Source: CAVOJV01 sp963696325
Lineage (GTDB): Bacteria > Pseudomonadota > Gammaproteobacteria > Competibacterales > Competibacteraceae
Length of the DNA: 64,000 nucleotides
Direction: 5' to 3'
Assembly: GCA_963696325.1 (NCBI GenBank)
Contig: CAVOJV010000001.1
Location: 1 to 64,000 of the forward strand
The position numbers were made by a program, and so were the translations under genes. The notes beneath the pieces are model-generated. The model had not been told where the DNA came from and did no database searches. It worked only from the letters and a program-made list of their open reading frames with translations. Within the stretch, counting starts at the first letter, position 1. Each line of letters opens with the position of its first letter. Positions 1 to 8,816 of this stretch are shown piece after piece.

Positions 1-4
1 GCCA

Positions 5-1199
5 TCAGCGGTCCTTGGCCAACTCGTCTGGCGGGGGTTCGACGGATGCACCTTTCAGTTTGCCTTTCCACATGCCGATCGCGAATTTCGCTCGCTCGAT
101 CAGCTGATCCCGCTCCACCTCGTGAAAGTTGACACTCCAATCCGAAAACTCCCGCCAGCCGATCGTGAAGTGTCCAGCGCTCACGACGTATACCCGCCCG
201 TCTTTTTCGTACGGCACACGGAACGGAAATGTATCGGTCATTACCGTGGGATCATTACTGTCTTGCTTACTCACTCCGCGGTCCCGTGAACTGGCCGCCG
301 TCTCCGCCTCGCTGTACCTTTGCGCCTCCCGATCCGACAGCAAGGCGATCAAGTTACTTCGGGCTGCCTGCGGATTCTCCTGTATGGCGCGCAACAATTC
401 TGTACGCCGCCTCGCGCAGGCGGTCGCAATGCTCTCCGATGCAATCGCAGGGCTCTCCGCCGCAGTCGTTCCAGGAATTGAGTGTCCGTGATGTAAATTC
501 CGGCTCGAACTCGAACGTAATCCGACAGGCGGCCGCGAAGTGATCTCCTTCCCAAGTCGCGATCGCGAGTGTTGACGTCAACCTTGGTGAGTAGATGTAA
601 CGCTCCTCGAACATCACCGGCGTTTGATCGATAGTTCCGAATGAACGATCAATCATGCAGTCCGAATCGCCATCCTCTCCTTCGTCACGAGGGGGTCCCT
701 GCACAATCTGTGCCTTGCCGTGCTTTACTTCGAAGTAGATCGAGACGACACAGTGCATCGTGCCGCTTTCCGAATGAACGGCATAGACTGCCGTCGTTGG
801 TAACCGTGAGAACGCCACTGGGTACACGCCTGGCGACGATCCGGACCAATCTTTCAGTGCCGCGGGCAATTCAATTGCCGGACTCTGGCTTCGCGCCCAC
901 GCATCTAGGTCCAATGCTCCCATGTCCAATGCGGCATCGTTGGGTGCGACGGCAATGCCGGTCTGATCCGAGCTTGTCAAAGTCGCCAGCGGGGACTTGT
1001 CGCTTTGAGTGGGCAGTTTTCGGAAGCGGTCCACTGCAGAGCTACAGCTTGCGGTCATGCGACCGACGGCCTCGTCTCTCGCTGTCGACGCCATCTCGCT
1101 GTCGAGGCTCTGTGCTTCGCAGAGTGAAAAGCTCAACACCATGACGGCTGACACACTGATGGACTTCACCTTGGTCATGGGAATTCGTTTGAGACTCAT
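5..1199 (-). CDS. Secreted hypothetical protein, interrupted by a frameshift
   Basis: I do not recognise the family. The N-terminus (MSLKRIPMTKVKSISVSAVM, then a hydrophobic stretch ending ...LCEAQ) looks like a Sec signal peptide, so the product is probably periplasmic or secreted. The first frame covers 354-1199 (281 residues) and a second frame covers 5-397 (130 residues). They overlap near 355-420, where LREAAYR in the first frame meets ELLRAIQENPQAARSNL in the second, so one gene with a single indel is the simplest reading. A Cys-rich patch (DCGGEPCDCIGEHCDR) lies just before the break and could form disulfides. No strong ribosome binding site is visible; an internal Met at residue 8 (1178) is an alternative start. 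Confidence 0.5.
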
Positions 1200-1319
1200 T
1201 TGATTCGCAACAACGTCTCGGCACTATAGTAGCGGGACTTATCGCGACTGGCTGTGATCAATGTGGTAGACAAAGGTGTCGACTGGACCGAAAGGCGGCG
1301 ACGTACGACCTTCGACTGA

Positions 1320-1398
1320 CGTGACGTCCGCTTCGGGTCGATTTTTCGCCTACGACGTCCGCTATCGGGAACGGTAAAAACGGCTAACAGCGGACGGA
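1320..1398. repeat. Dispersed palindromic repeat, copy A
   Basis: Contains CCGCTTCGGGTCGATTTTT followed by partly inverted material (GTCCGCTATCGGGAACGG). The same CGCTT(C/G)GGGTC core recurs in other intergenic stretches of the first 7 kb (near 1837, 3401 and 6933). It is extragenic each time and is probably a REP-like family. Confidence 0.45.
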
Positions 1399-1456
1399 TT
1401 GAGGGTGAATACCCTCGACGAGAACCTTAGGGAAAGCCAATGCCGGCGAGTGCCAT

Positions 1457-1831
1457 GTGATCCAGACGACAGCATTCGCAATCGAGCCAGGCGAGGACGC
1501 TTCGACAAACCCCGGGCGATACGGCCGGGCGCTTGCGAACTACGTCGCCGATCAATTCCGTGCCCGAGGGGAACCTGTCGAGGCGGTGATACCGGAGGAC
1601 TTCGGTTGGTGCGTTCTGCTTGGCCAGAAGCCGGCGAAGAAGTTCATCTGCTGCGGCAACCGAGATGAACGCACCGACGAGTGGATGGCGTTCGCGGTTG
1701 TTGAAGCTGGCCTCGTCCGACGCTTCCTTGGCGGCGTGAACGTCGCAGCTGAAACCGAGCGCCTTTCTCGTCTGCTGGGCGAAGTCGTTCAGGGTGCGCC
1801 CGGCGTCACGGCCTACTCGACTGAGCAATAG
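1457..1831 (+). CDS. Small conserved hypothetical protein, 124 aa
   Basis: Reads from a GTG start through a compact soluble protein with no signal peptide or membrane segment. It has an ordered, protein-like composition: RYGRALANYVADQFRARG, then EDFGWCVLLGQKPAKKFICCGN, then DEWMAFAV, and a C-terminal helix before GAPGVTAY. From memory it resembles short uncharacterised proteobacterial proteins with the same YGR..LA..L / EDFGWCV / DEW.AF pattern; no function is known to me. It stands alone between two copies of the dispersed repeat, which may supply its transcription boundaries. Confidence 0.6.
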   Translation: MIQTTAFAIEPGEDASTNPGRYGRALANYVADQFRARGEPVEAVIPEDFGWCVLLGQKPAKKFICCGNRDERTDEWMAFAVVEAGLVRRFLGGVNVAAETERLSRLLGEVVQGAPGVTAYSTEQ

Positions 1832-1834
1832 GAA

Positions 1835-1935
1835 GTTCCGCTTGGGGTCGATTGTTCCCGTAGATGGTCCGCTTCCGGGAACAAAAGATCGGCCAGAAGC
1901 GGCCATACGAGCCGTCGCTGCCAGACGGCTAACAA
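1835..1935. repeat. Dispersed palindromic repeat, copy B
   Basis: The most complete copy: TCCGCTTGGGGTCGATTGTT at the left, an inner GGTCCGCTTCCGGGAAC, and GATCGGCCAGAAGCGGCC at the right. CCGCTT and AAGCGG are complementary, so the unit can fold. Confidence 0.45.
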
Positions 1936-2049
1936 TGCCGGTGCAGCGGAGGACTGCTAGTATCGTTTCACTGCTTGCGCGACATGCGTGAGCGTGCATA
2001 CGCCGTAGGGAGAACACTGATGATGTCTTCCCTGATTTCACCACGAATC

Positions 2050-2544
2050 CTATCCAACGCCGGGCACTCCGTCGGAATTCATCTTCTGCCACGTTGACCA
2101 CAACCCGACACCGTTCCTTCCGGCAAAGAACAGCACCAAGGGCGATAGAACCCATCCCAGAACAGGGATGAAAAATAACGGGACAGCGATAAGCAATGGG
2201 AGAAATATGGACGTGGCGAACAGCGTCATGTACATGCGTCCCGCCGTCATTCTGTAACTGGGACCACCTTTAGCAACTATTGCCAGCATCACTTCCGTTC
2301 TTGGCAGTTGCTTGAATGTATAGATGCAGACGTCATTGCCGTTGTTCTGTGCAACGAACGGCGCCATCGCCTGTTCGCAACAGCGAATCTTCTTGAAGTG
2401 CGTCGCACCAACCCGCAGCTCGTACTCGATCGCGACTGGTACTTCAAATGAACTCACGACCCGGTCGCCAATGACCGTCTGGGAACCGACGGTACCGCCA
2501 CCCTCTACCGAACCCAGCTGTAATGTCCCACAGAATTTTCCCAT
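2050..2544 (-). CDS. Membrane protein, paralogue of the divergent gene at 2832
   Basis: I chose the ATG at 2544 (MGKFCGTLQLG) because it follows AGGGGAGCG at good spacing; the frame stays open further upstream. The soluble N-terminal half (about 110 residues) contains HFKKIRCCEQA and DVCIYTFKQLPRTEVMLAI. The C-terminal part has two hydrophobic segments (FATSIFLPLLIAVPLFFIPV and VLSPLVLFFAG). It shares with the plus-strand gene at 2832 the M-x-K-x-C-G-x-L start, the KK(I/V)RC motif and the CIY/CLY...RT..(M/L)L(A/G)I stretch, so the two are paralogues read away from each other. Function unknown. Confidence 0.6.
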   Translation of the reverse strand: MGKFCGTLQLGSVEGGGTVGSQTVIGDRVVSSFEVPVAIEYELRVGATHFKKIRCCEQAMAPFVAQNNGNDVCIYTFKQLPRTEVMLAIVAKGGPSYRMTAGRMYMTLFATSIFLPLLIAVPLFFIPVLGWVLSPLVLFFAGRNGVGLWSTWQKMNSDGVPGVG

Positions 2545-2831
2545 GATCGCTCCCCTGACTTTAATTTGTTGGACAAATGCTTTCCCGGCCGGCACTGCCA
2601 TTGGTGACTCCGGTCAATTGCACTTGAATTCGTAGCGGTGACGCTACGCCCGGTGCACGGAGGCGTCAACGCGCGGGTATCTGGGCGCGTCCATACCCCA
2701 ATCACACGCAGCACCCTTCCCGTTCATAACTATTGGCAGGCTGGCGCTCGATTGACAACGCCGTTGGACTGTGAAATAGCGTTGTGGGCTGGCTCACAAC
2801 GATCTAACAACAATTCGGCTGGAGACGCACC

Positions 2832-3347
2832 ATGGAAAAGCACTGTGGCCTGCTTGGCAGGGTTGGCAACCTGCGGGGAGGAGAGACGATCGCGCAGGTG
2901 GACGAGCATGGTCGAACCAGATTCATCGGGCAGGTGAAGGTCGCGACGGAAATCGACGTCATCACTATCGGCTCCACAGACCTCAAGAAAGTTCGCTGCG
3001 AGGGAGTCCTTTACAACGAGCTGGATCCGGGTCGGCAGGCATGTCTTTACATCTACCGACACTTGTGGCGAACACCCGTCCTGCTGGGCATCCGGTACGA
3101 CGACGAACAGCAGAAGCGAATGGTCAGCGATGCCTACTATCGCGGCAGCTTGTTGCAGTACGCAGTGCCACTCGCGTTCATGTACTCCATTGGTTGCTGG
3201 ATACTCGGCATGATCGTTGGCATGGTCATCGGCATGGGGCAAAGCAGCGTGCCACCAGTCCTGGGCCTTTTCGGTGGTTTGGGGCTCGCCTGGTACTCCG
3301 CGTACCTGTTTCGAGCCGACTACCAAGCCGCCAGGTTGGACCCGTAG
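2832..3347 (+). CDS. Membrane protein, paralogue of the gene at 2050-2544
   Basis: A 171-residue protein starting MEKHCGLLGRV at an ATG preceded by GGAG. Residues 1 to about 105 are soluble and carry DLKKVRC and ACLYIYRHLWRTPVLLGI, matching the divergent neighbour. Two or three membrane segments follow (LAFMYSIGCWILGMIVGMVI and VLGLFGGLGLAWYSAYLF). The shared soluble half followed by hydrophobic segments suggests a membrane-anchored cytoplasmic domain. No enzyme motif is seen. Function unknown. Confidence 0.6.
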   Translation: MEKHCGLLGRVGNLRGGETIAQVDEHGRTRFIGQVKVATEIDVITIGSTDLKKVRCEGVLYNELDPGRQACLYIYRHLWRTPVLLGIRYDDEQQKRMVSDAYYRGSLLQYAVPLAFMYSIGCWILGMIVGMVIGMGQSSVPPVLGLFGGLGLAWYSAYLFRADYQAARLDP

Positions 3348-3395
3348 GCGCAGCGCAACTCACACCGCTGCCGAATCGGACCTGACTCCGCTCTC

Positions 3396-3440
3396 GAACG
3401 ACCGCTTCGGGTCTATTCTGTTGAAAAACTCGGTTTCTCG
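3396..3440. repeat. Dispersed palindromic repeat, partial copy C
   Basis: GACCGCTTCGGGTCTATTCTG directly left of the IS21 element. The matching right half (GGCCAGGAGCGGTC) is at 6970-6990, beyond the IS110 gene, as expected if the insertion sequences landed in a repeat copy (inference). Confidence 0.35.
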
Positions 3441-3553
3441 GTGCTGGGTGTTGATTTGCATTTAATTCTGACCCACTTTCGGTAGGGATTTGCATCCAAT
3501 TTTGACCCACGTGTACACCCCGATCCTGCTCTGGGGAGCAGGAGACTTGAGGA

Positions 3554-5074
3554 GTGATCGACGTGGCATTACTGAGTGTGATTCGGCGCTGGCATCTACG
3601 CGAAGGAGTATCGATTCGCGAGATTGCCCGGCGCACCCAGCTTTCCAGGAACACGATTCGCAAGTACTTGGCCGACGGCACGCTGCAGCCGGCGTACCCC
3701 AAGCGCAAGAGCCCGAGCAAGCTCGACCCGTACAGCGAGATGCTCGCCTCGTGGCTCGAGCGGGAGTCGACGCGCGGGCGTAAGCAGCGGCGCAACTGGC
3801 GGCAGTTGTTCGACGACCTGATGGCGCTCGGCTACCGTGGCTCCTACGACCGCGTGGCCGCCTTCGCGCGAGCGTGGGAGCGCCAGCGCGATCAACAGTC
3901 GCGCACGAGCCGCGGCACCTTCGTGCCGCTGGTGTTCGCCCCGGGCGAGGCGTTCCAGTTCGACTGGAGCGAGGACTGGGCGGTGGTCGGCGGCGAGCGC
4001 CAGAAGCTCGCCGTGGCGCAGTTCAAGCTCTGCCACAGCCGCGCGTTCGTGCTGCGTGCCTACCCGCAGCAGACCCACGAGATGCTGTTCGACGCCCACA
4101 ACCACGCCTTCACCGTCCTCGGCGGCGTGCCGCAGCGTGGCATCTACGACAACATGAAGACGGCGGTCGATGCGATCGGGCGCGGCAAGGCGCGCACCGT
4201 CAACGCCCGCTTCCGCGCCATGACCGGGCACTTCCTGTTCGAGCCGGACTTCTGCAACCCGGCCGCCGGCTGGGAGAAGGGCCAGATCGAGAAGACCGTG
4301 CAGGACTCCCGGCCGCGGATCTGGCACGAGGTGCCGAAGTTCGCCGATCTCGCGGCGCTGAACGCGTGGCTCGAGCGGCGCTGCCAGGCGCAGTGGCACT
4401 CGATCCGCCACCCCGAGCAGCGCGAGCGCACGATCGCCGAGGTCTGGGCCGAGGAGCGGCCGCACCTGATGCAGATGCCGCCGCCGTTCGACGGCTGCGT
4501 CGAGGACCTCAAGCGCGTCTCTCCGACCTGCCTGATCGCCTTGGAGCGCAACCGCTACAGCGTGCCCGCTTCCTTCGCCAATCGCCCGGTGAGCGTACGC
4601 GCCTACGCCGAGCGGATCGTGATCGCGGCCGAGGGCCGCATCGTCGCCGAGCATGGCCGGGTCTTCACCCGCGGCCACGACCGGCCGGCGCGCACGATCT
4701 ACGACTGGCGCCACTACCTCAGCGTGGTGCAGCGCAAGCCCGGCGCCCTGCGCAACGGCGCGCCGTTCCGCGAGCTGCCCGAGGGGTTCCGCCGCCTCCA
4801 GGCGCGCCTGCTCAAGCACCCCGGCGGCGATCGCGAGATGGTCGAGATCCTCTCCCTGGTGCTGCACCACGACGAGCAAGCCGTGCTCTGCGCCGTGGAG
4901 CTCGCGCTCGAGGCCGGCGCCGTCTCCAAGGAGCACGTGCTCAACCTACTTCGCCGACTCACCGAGGCCGAGGCACCCCCGCCGATCGACACCCCCGCGC
5001 GGCTCACGCTCCTCGAGGAGCCCGTCGCCAACGTCACCCGCTACGACCACCTGCGAGGGGCCACCCATGGCTGA
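3554..5074 (+). CDS. istA: IS21 transposase IstA
   Basis: A 506-residue IS21-family transposase, the usual length. The N-terminal helix-turn-helix (REGVSIREIARRTQLSRNTI) is followed by an rve/DDE integrase core with FQFDWSEDW, GIYDNMKTAV and EKGQIEKTVQ supplying the acidic residues, and a C-terminal segment that includes ALERNRYSVPASF. The frame starts at GTG with GAGGAGTGATC nearby. It overlaps istB by 8 bp, so the two are translationally coupled. IstA acts on the element ends together with the IstB ATPase. It appears intact. Confidence 0.93.
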   Translation: MIDVALLSVIRRWHLREGVSIREIARRTQLSRNTIRKYLADGTLQPAYPKRKSPSKLDPYSEMLASWLERESTRGRKQRRNWRQLFDDLMALGYRGSYDRVAAFARAWERQRDQQSRTSRGTFVPLVFAPGEAFQFDWSEDWAVVGGERQKLAVAQFKLCHSRAFVLRAYPQQTHEMLFDAHNHAFTVLGGVPQRGIYDNMKTAVDAIGRGKARTVNARFRAMTGHFLFEPDFCNPAAGWEKGQIEKTVQDSRPRIWHEVPKFADLAALNAWLERRCQAQWHSIRHPEQRERTIAEVWAEERPHLMQMPPPFDGCVEDLKRVSPTCLIALERNRYSVPASFANRPVSVRAYAERIVIAAEGRIVAEHGRVFTRGHDRPARTIYDWRHYLSVVQRKPGALRNGAPFRELPEGFRRLQARLLKHPGGDREMVEILSLVLHHDEQAVLCAVELALEAGAVSKEHVLNLLRRLTEAEAPPPIDTPARLTLLEEPVANVTRYDHLRGATHG

Positions 5075-5840
5075 AGCACTCGTCACTACCCTCAGGTCGC
5101 TCAAGCTGCACGGCCTCGCGCAGGCCGTCGCCGACCTCGCCGCGCAGCAGGGCCCGGCGTTCAAGCAAGCCGAGCGCATCCTCGCCGACCTCATCAAGGC
5201 CGAGGTCGCCGAACGCGAGGTGCGCTCCGTCCAGTACCAACTCAAGGCGGCGCGCTTCCCGGCCTACCGTGATCTCGCTGGGTTCAAGTTCGAGCAGAGC
5301 GCCGTCGACGCCGCCCTGATCCACGCGCTCCACGGCGGCGAGTTCATCGCGCAGGCCCAGAACGTCGTGTTCATCGGTGGCACCGGCACCGGCAAGACCC
5401 ATCTCGCCACCGCCCTCGGCGTGCAGGCCGTCATCCACCACCACCTGCGCGTGCGGTTCTTCTCCACCGTCGAACTGGTCAACCAGCTCGAGTGCGAGAA
5501 GGTCGCCGGCAAGCACGGGCAACTCGCCAACCGCCTCGTCCACGCCGACCTCGTCATCCTCGACGAGCTCGGCTATCTGCCGTTCTCACAGGCCGGCGGC
5601 GCGCTGCTGTTCCACCTGCTCAGCCGTCTCTACGAGCGCACCAGCGTCGTGGTCACCACCAACCTGAGCTTCTCGGAGTGGGCCAGCGTGTTCGGCGACC
5701 CGAAGATGACCACCGCGCTCCTCGATCGGTTCACGCACCACTGCCACATCGTCGAGACCGGCAACGACAGCTACCGCTTCAAAAACAGCTCAACCCAATC
5801 AGCGAGGAACCGAAAACCGCGAAAGACCGACCAACCCTGA
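5067..5840 (+). CDS. istB: IS21 helper ATPase IstB
   Basis: A 257-residue DnaC-like AAA+ ATPase that regulates target choice and stimulates IstA. The ATG at 5067 overlaps the end of istA. The Walker A motif is GGTGTGKTHLA (about residues 107-117), Walker B is LVILDELGYLPF, and the sensor region is VVVTTNLSFSEW. The C-terminal tail (SSTQSARNRKPRKTDQP) is typical of the family. The gene looks complete, so the element may be functional. Confidence 0.93.
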   Translation: MAEALVTTLRSLKLHGLAQAVADLAAQQGPAFKQAERILADLIKAEVAEREVRSVQYQLKAARFPAYRDLAGFKFEQSAVDAALIHALHGGEFIAQAQNVVFIGGTGTGKTHLATALGVQAVIHHHLRVRFFSTVELVNQLECEKVAGKHGQLANRLVHADLVILDELGYLPFSQAGGALLFHLLSRLYERTSVVVTTNLSFSEWASVFGDPKMTTALLDRFTHHCHIVETGNDSYRFKNSSTQSARNRKPRKTDQP

Positions 5841-5890
5841 GCCATACTGCGGCTCACTGAGGCGGGTCAATGTTCGATGCAAAACCCGGG

Positions 5891-6844
5891 TCAGCTTTCG
5901 GTGCAAATCAACAGATGTGAGCGCTCCGCGAGCGCCAAGGCCCAGCGACTGATCCGATCCGTCCTGCTTGGCGCCGTGCGCAACGCCGAGCGTGCGCCGT
6001 GGATCAGCAGCGTGCGCACGTACTTGTCGCCGCGCTTGCTGATACCCAGCAGCTTCTCCTTGCCGCCCGAGCTGTGCTGCCGAGGCGTCAGTCCCAGTGC
6101 CACCGCCAGATCACGACCGTTGCGGTACTGCCTCGCATCGCCGACCAGCGCGTACAGCGCGCTGGCGATCAACGGGCCAACGCCGTTGATCTGCATGAGT
6201 CGCCGGACGGGCTCGTGCTCACGAGTGATCGCGGCGACTTCCTGATCGAGCTCGCGCACCCGCTCGTCGAGTTGCTTCAGATCACGGTACAAGCCGGCCA
6301 GCAGCGATCGAAAGCGTACGGTCAGGCCATTCTCCGCATCCTCCAGCCATTGCGGCACCGCTCGCCGCAGGGAGCTGATCTGTTGAGGCGCCACCAGACC
6401 GTACTCGTACACAAGCCCGCGCAACTGGTTGGCCTTCGCCGTCCGCTCCCGGATCAGGCTCGATCGCACGCGATGCACCGCCTGCAGATCCTGCTGCTCG
6501 ACGGTCTTCACCGCCACGAACCGCATGCTCGGCCGGCTCATTGCTTCGCAGATCGCCTCGGCATCGTTCGCGTCGGTCTTGTTCGACTTCACGTACGGCT
6601 TCACGAACTGCGGGGCGATCAGCTTCACCCGGTACCCTTTGGACTGCAGCAGTCGCGCCCAGTGATGTGCGCTGCCGCAGGCCTCCATGCCGACCTCGGC
6701 GCCTGGCTCGACGTCGCGCTCCAGATCCGCGATCCATCTGCTGCGCTTCAAACGCTTGCACCAGGCCGGGCGCTCCGCCCGATCCACGCCGTGCACCTGG
6801 AAGACCTGCTTGGCCAAATCCACACCCACGCGAGTAAGCTTCAT
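5891..6844 (-). CDS. IS110-family transposase, 3' end replaced by IS21
   Basis: Starts MKLTRVGVDLAKQVFQVHGV, with the RuvC-like DEDD residues in VDLAK, GMEACGSAHHWAR and KTDANDAEAI. The C-terminal transposase domain carries QINGVGPLIASALYALVGDA and ALGLTPRQHSSGGKEKLLGI. After RTDRISRWALALAERSH the expected C-terminal tail of IS110 enzymes (usually about 30 more residues) is missing. The last residues, ICTES and the stop, are encoded by the IS21 right end. I do not find the missing tail on the other side of IS21, so material was also lost. Probably inactive. Confidence 0.85.
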   Translation of the reverse strand: MKLTRVGVDLAKQVFQVHGVDRAERPAWCKRLKRSRWIADLERDVEPGAEVGMEACGSAHHWARLLQSKGYRVKLIAPQFVKPYVKSNKTDANDAEAICEAMSRPSMRFVAVKTVEQQDLQAVHRVRSSLIRERTAKANQLRGLVYEYGLVAPQQISSLRRAVPQWLEDAENGLTVRFRSLLAGLYRDLKQLDERVRELDQEVAAITREHEPVRRLMQINGVGPLIASALYALVGDARQYRNGRDLAVALGLTPRQHSSGGKEKLLGISKRGDKYVRTLLIHGARSALRTAPSRTDRISRWALALAERSHLLICTES

Positions 6845-6847
6845 GAC

Positions 6848-6923
6848 GACCCCTCCTCATTCCGTGACTGGTAATTACACACCTCCAGTCTGGCACTCGA
6901 TGCCGTAGGAGTGGGGAGGGGTC
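6848..6923. repeat. Inverted repeat at the 5' end of the IS110 gene
   Basis: GACCCCTCCTCATTCC (6848-6863) pairs with GGAGTGGGGAGGGGTC (6908-6923) at 14 of 16 positions around a 44-nt loop that begins just upstream of the transposase ATG. IS110-family elements encode a guide (bridge) RNA in a non-coding end. This stem could be part of it or a terminal structure; that role is inference. Confidence 0.5.
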
Positions 6924-6929
6924 CATCCC

Positions 6930-6990
6930 ATTGCTTGGGGTCGCGTCCGGCCTGTCGCGTAGCGGTAAGATCGGCCAGGAGCGGTCCTTG
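6930..6990. repeat. Dispersed palindromic repeat, copy D
   Basis: TTGCTTGGGGTCGCGTCCGG followed by GATCGGCCAGGAGCGGTC. It has the same core and right half as copy B near 1835-1935. Confidence 0.4.
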
Positions 6991-7079
6991 ATGCCATGAA
7001 CTGAGCGACCTGGAACCGGCCATTCAAGTGATCTCCGGCTGGCAATCCCGCTACACTCGGACGCGACAGGGAGGACAGC

Positions 7080-8816
7080 GTGACCGACGCGAGCGAAGGG
7101 GAGAACGATAGCTCCTGGGCCAAGCTGCGCCGCCGCAAGGTGGTGCAGTGGGGCATTGCCTACGTCGCCGCAGCATGGGGCCTGCTGCAGGGGCTGGCCT
7201 ACCTCAGCACGGTGTTCGCATGGCCGGCGCAGTTGCAGCGGCCGTCCACAGTTGCGTTCATGGTGGGCCTGCCGATCGCGCTTGTGATCGCCTGGTTCCA
7301 CGGTGATCAGGGACATCAGCGGGTCAGTGGCCGGGAGTTTGCGATCCTGACAGTGCTGCTGCTGCTTGGCGGCGGACTCTTCTGGCGGGTCGGGCAGATG
7401 CCGGCGACTCCAGCGGGCACTGCGACGACGCCGACCGCGGTGCAGGCCCCGACCTCAGTGTCAACGGGGATCTCCATCGCGGTGCTGCCATTCATCAACA
7501 TCAGCGAGGACCCGGCGAACGAGTATTTCTCGGACGGCCTGTCCGAAGAACTGCTGAACGTGCTGGCTCGCGTGCCGGAGCTGCGAGTCATCGCGAGGAC
7601 GTCCTCATTCGCCTACAAGGGCCGGCAGGTGCAGATTGCGGACATCGCGCGCGAGCTGAACGTGGCGCACGTGCTCGAAGGCAGTGTGCGCAAGGTCGGA
7701 AACCGCGTGCGCGTATCCGCGACGCTGATTCGCAGCTCCGACAGCAGCAACCTGTGGTCGGAGACCTATGACCACGCCGTGGACGACAGCTTCGAGGTCC
7801 AGGACGAGATCGCCGGGAAGGTGGTCGCCGCGCTTCGTATTAAGCTGCTGGCCGACGTCAACGGGGGCCTCGACGCGGGCGGCACCCAGGTCGGCGACGC
7901 CTACGAGGCCTTCCTCCGCGGCCAGTACGAGCGGAACCAGGGCAACGCGCCCGAGATGCTCGCAGCCGCCGTCGCCGCCTTCGACCGGGCGATCGAGCTC
8001 GATCCGGTATACGCGAAGGCGCGGGCGGCACGCGCGTTAACGATCGGGAACCAAGCCATGAACGCCTACGTGCCCTTCGACGAAGGCTTCGGCGATGCGC
8101 GCGACGAGGCCCTCCGAGCGATTGAACTGGCGCCGGGACTCGCCGACGGCTATCGCGTGCTGGCGCGGATCAAGCTGTACGGTGATCGTGATCTCGCCGG
8201 CGCCCGCGAACTGCTCGCGCGGACACGCAGCATCGGTGGCGAGGACGTCGCCACGCTGCGCCTGGAGATGGACCTCGCGCTGCGCGAAGGCCGGTATAAC
8301 GAGGCAATCGAGGCAGCGCGACGAGTGACTGTGCTGGATCCAATCGCGCCGCAGTCGCACACGACACTCGGCATCATGCTCTGGTACGACCGGCGCTTCG
8401 ATGAAGCGCAGACCGCCGCCGACCGCGGTCTCGCGCTTGCGCCGGATCGGCCCGGCGGACGCTACGTGACGGCGGTGATCGCCTTGTCGCGCGGCAACGC
8501 CGCGCGAGCCGTCGCCGACTGCGAGCAGGAAAGCATCGACTGGCAGAAGAAGTCCTGCCTCGCGATCGCTTACCACCGCGTCGGGCGGGCCGCGGACGCG
8601 AAACGACAGCTCACCGAGCTGCAGAAGGAGTCCGGGGACGGCTTCGCGTACCAGTACGCACAGATCTATGCCCAATGGGGCGACGCGGCAGAAGCGTTCC
8701 GCTGGCTCGCCATCGCCGAGAAGGTCAAGGATCCCGGCCTGATTCTCGCGCACGGCGACCCGCTGCTCGATCCAATCCGGCAGGACGCGCGCTTTGCCGA
8801 ACTGATACCGCCTTGA
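7080..8816 (+). CDS. TolB/FlgO-like TPR membrane protein
   Basis: A 578-residue protein with a GTG start after GGGAGGACAGC. The N-terminal region (WAKLRRRKVVQWGIAYVAAAW, then hydrophobic segments at about 28-50, 55-75 and 85-105) anchors it in the inner membrane. Residues about 125-265 form the TolB/FlgO-like domain seen in adenylate-cyclase-related TPR proteins (SIAVLPFINISEDP, YFSDGLSEELLNVLARVP, VEGSVRK-type segment, LWSETYD). Tetratricopeptide repeats follow (AFDRAIELDPVYAKARA, ALRAIELAPGLADGYRVLA). It lacks the winged-helix or cyclase domain found in some relatives. The likely role is a periplasmic or signalling scaffold. The gene ends at the junction with the truncated AOR gene. Confidence 0.8.
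   Translation: MTDASEGENDSSWAKLRRRKVVQWGIAYVAAAWGLLQGLAYLSTVFAWPAQLQRPSTVAFMVGLPIALVIAWFHGDQGHQRVSGREFAILTVLLLLGGGLFWRVGQMPATPAGTATTPTAVQAPTSVSTGISIAVLPFINISEDPANEYFSDGLSEELLNVLARVPELRVIARTSSFAYKGRQVQIADIARELNVAHVLEGSVRKVGNRVRVSATLIRSSDSSNLWSETYDHAVDDSFEVQDEIAGKVVAALRIKLLADVNGGLDAGGTQVGDAYEAFLRGQYERNQGNAPEMLAAAVAAFDRAIELDPVYAKARAARALTIGNQAMNAYVPFDEGFGDARDEALRAIELAPGLADGYRVLARIKLYGDRDLAGARELLARTRSIGGEDVATLRLEMDLALREGRYNEAIEAARRVTVLDPIAPQSHTTLGIMLWYDRRFDEAQTAADRGLALAPDRPGGRYVTAVIALSRGNAARAVADCEQESIDWQKKSCLAIAYHRVGRAADAKRQLTELQKESGDGFAYQYAQIYAQWGDAAEAFRWLAIAEKVKDPGLILAHGDPLLDPIRQDARFAELIPP

Larger units (their letters stand above)
3449..5913 (+). mobile_element. IS21-family insertion sequence
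   Basis: The ends are defined by a perfect 12-bp terminal inverted repeat: TGTTGATTTGCA at 3449-3460 and TGCAAATCAACA at 5902-5913. The element begins TG and ends CA, as IS21 elements do. Internal end repeats (TTTGCAT..., ...TTTTGACCCA) recur near 3492-3508 and, inverted, near 5866-5890. It carries istA and istB. I see no clear target duplication in the flanks. The right end lies inside the 3' end of an IS110-type transposase gene. Confidence 0.85.

Noticed and set aside
3596..4936. 446-codon minus-strand frame antisense to istA, and a 481-codon frame at 3874-5319
   Set aside because: High-GC shadow frames of istA/istB with skewed Arg/Ala/Leu composition and no family motifs.
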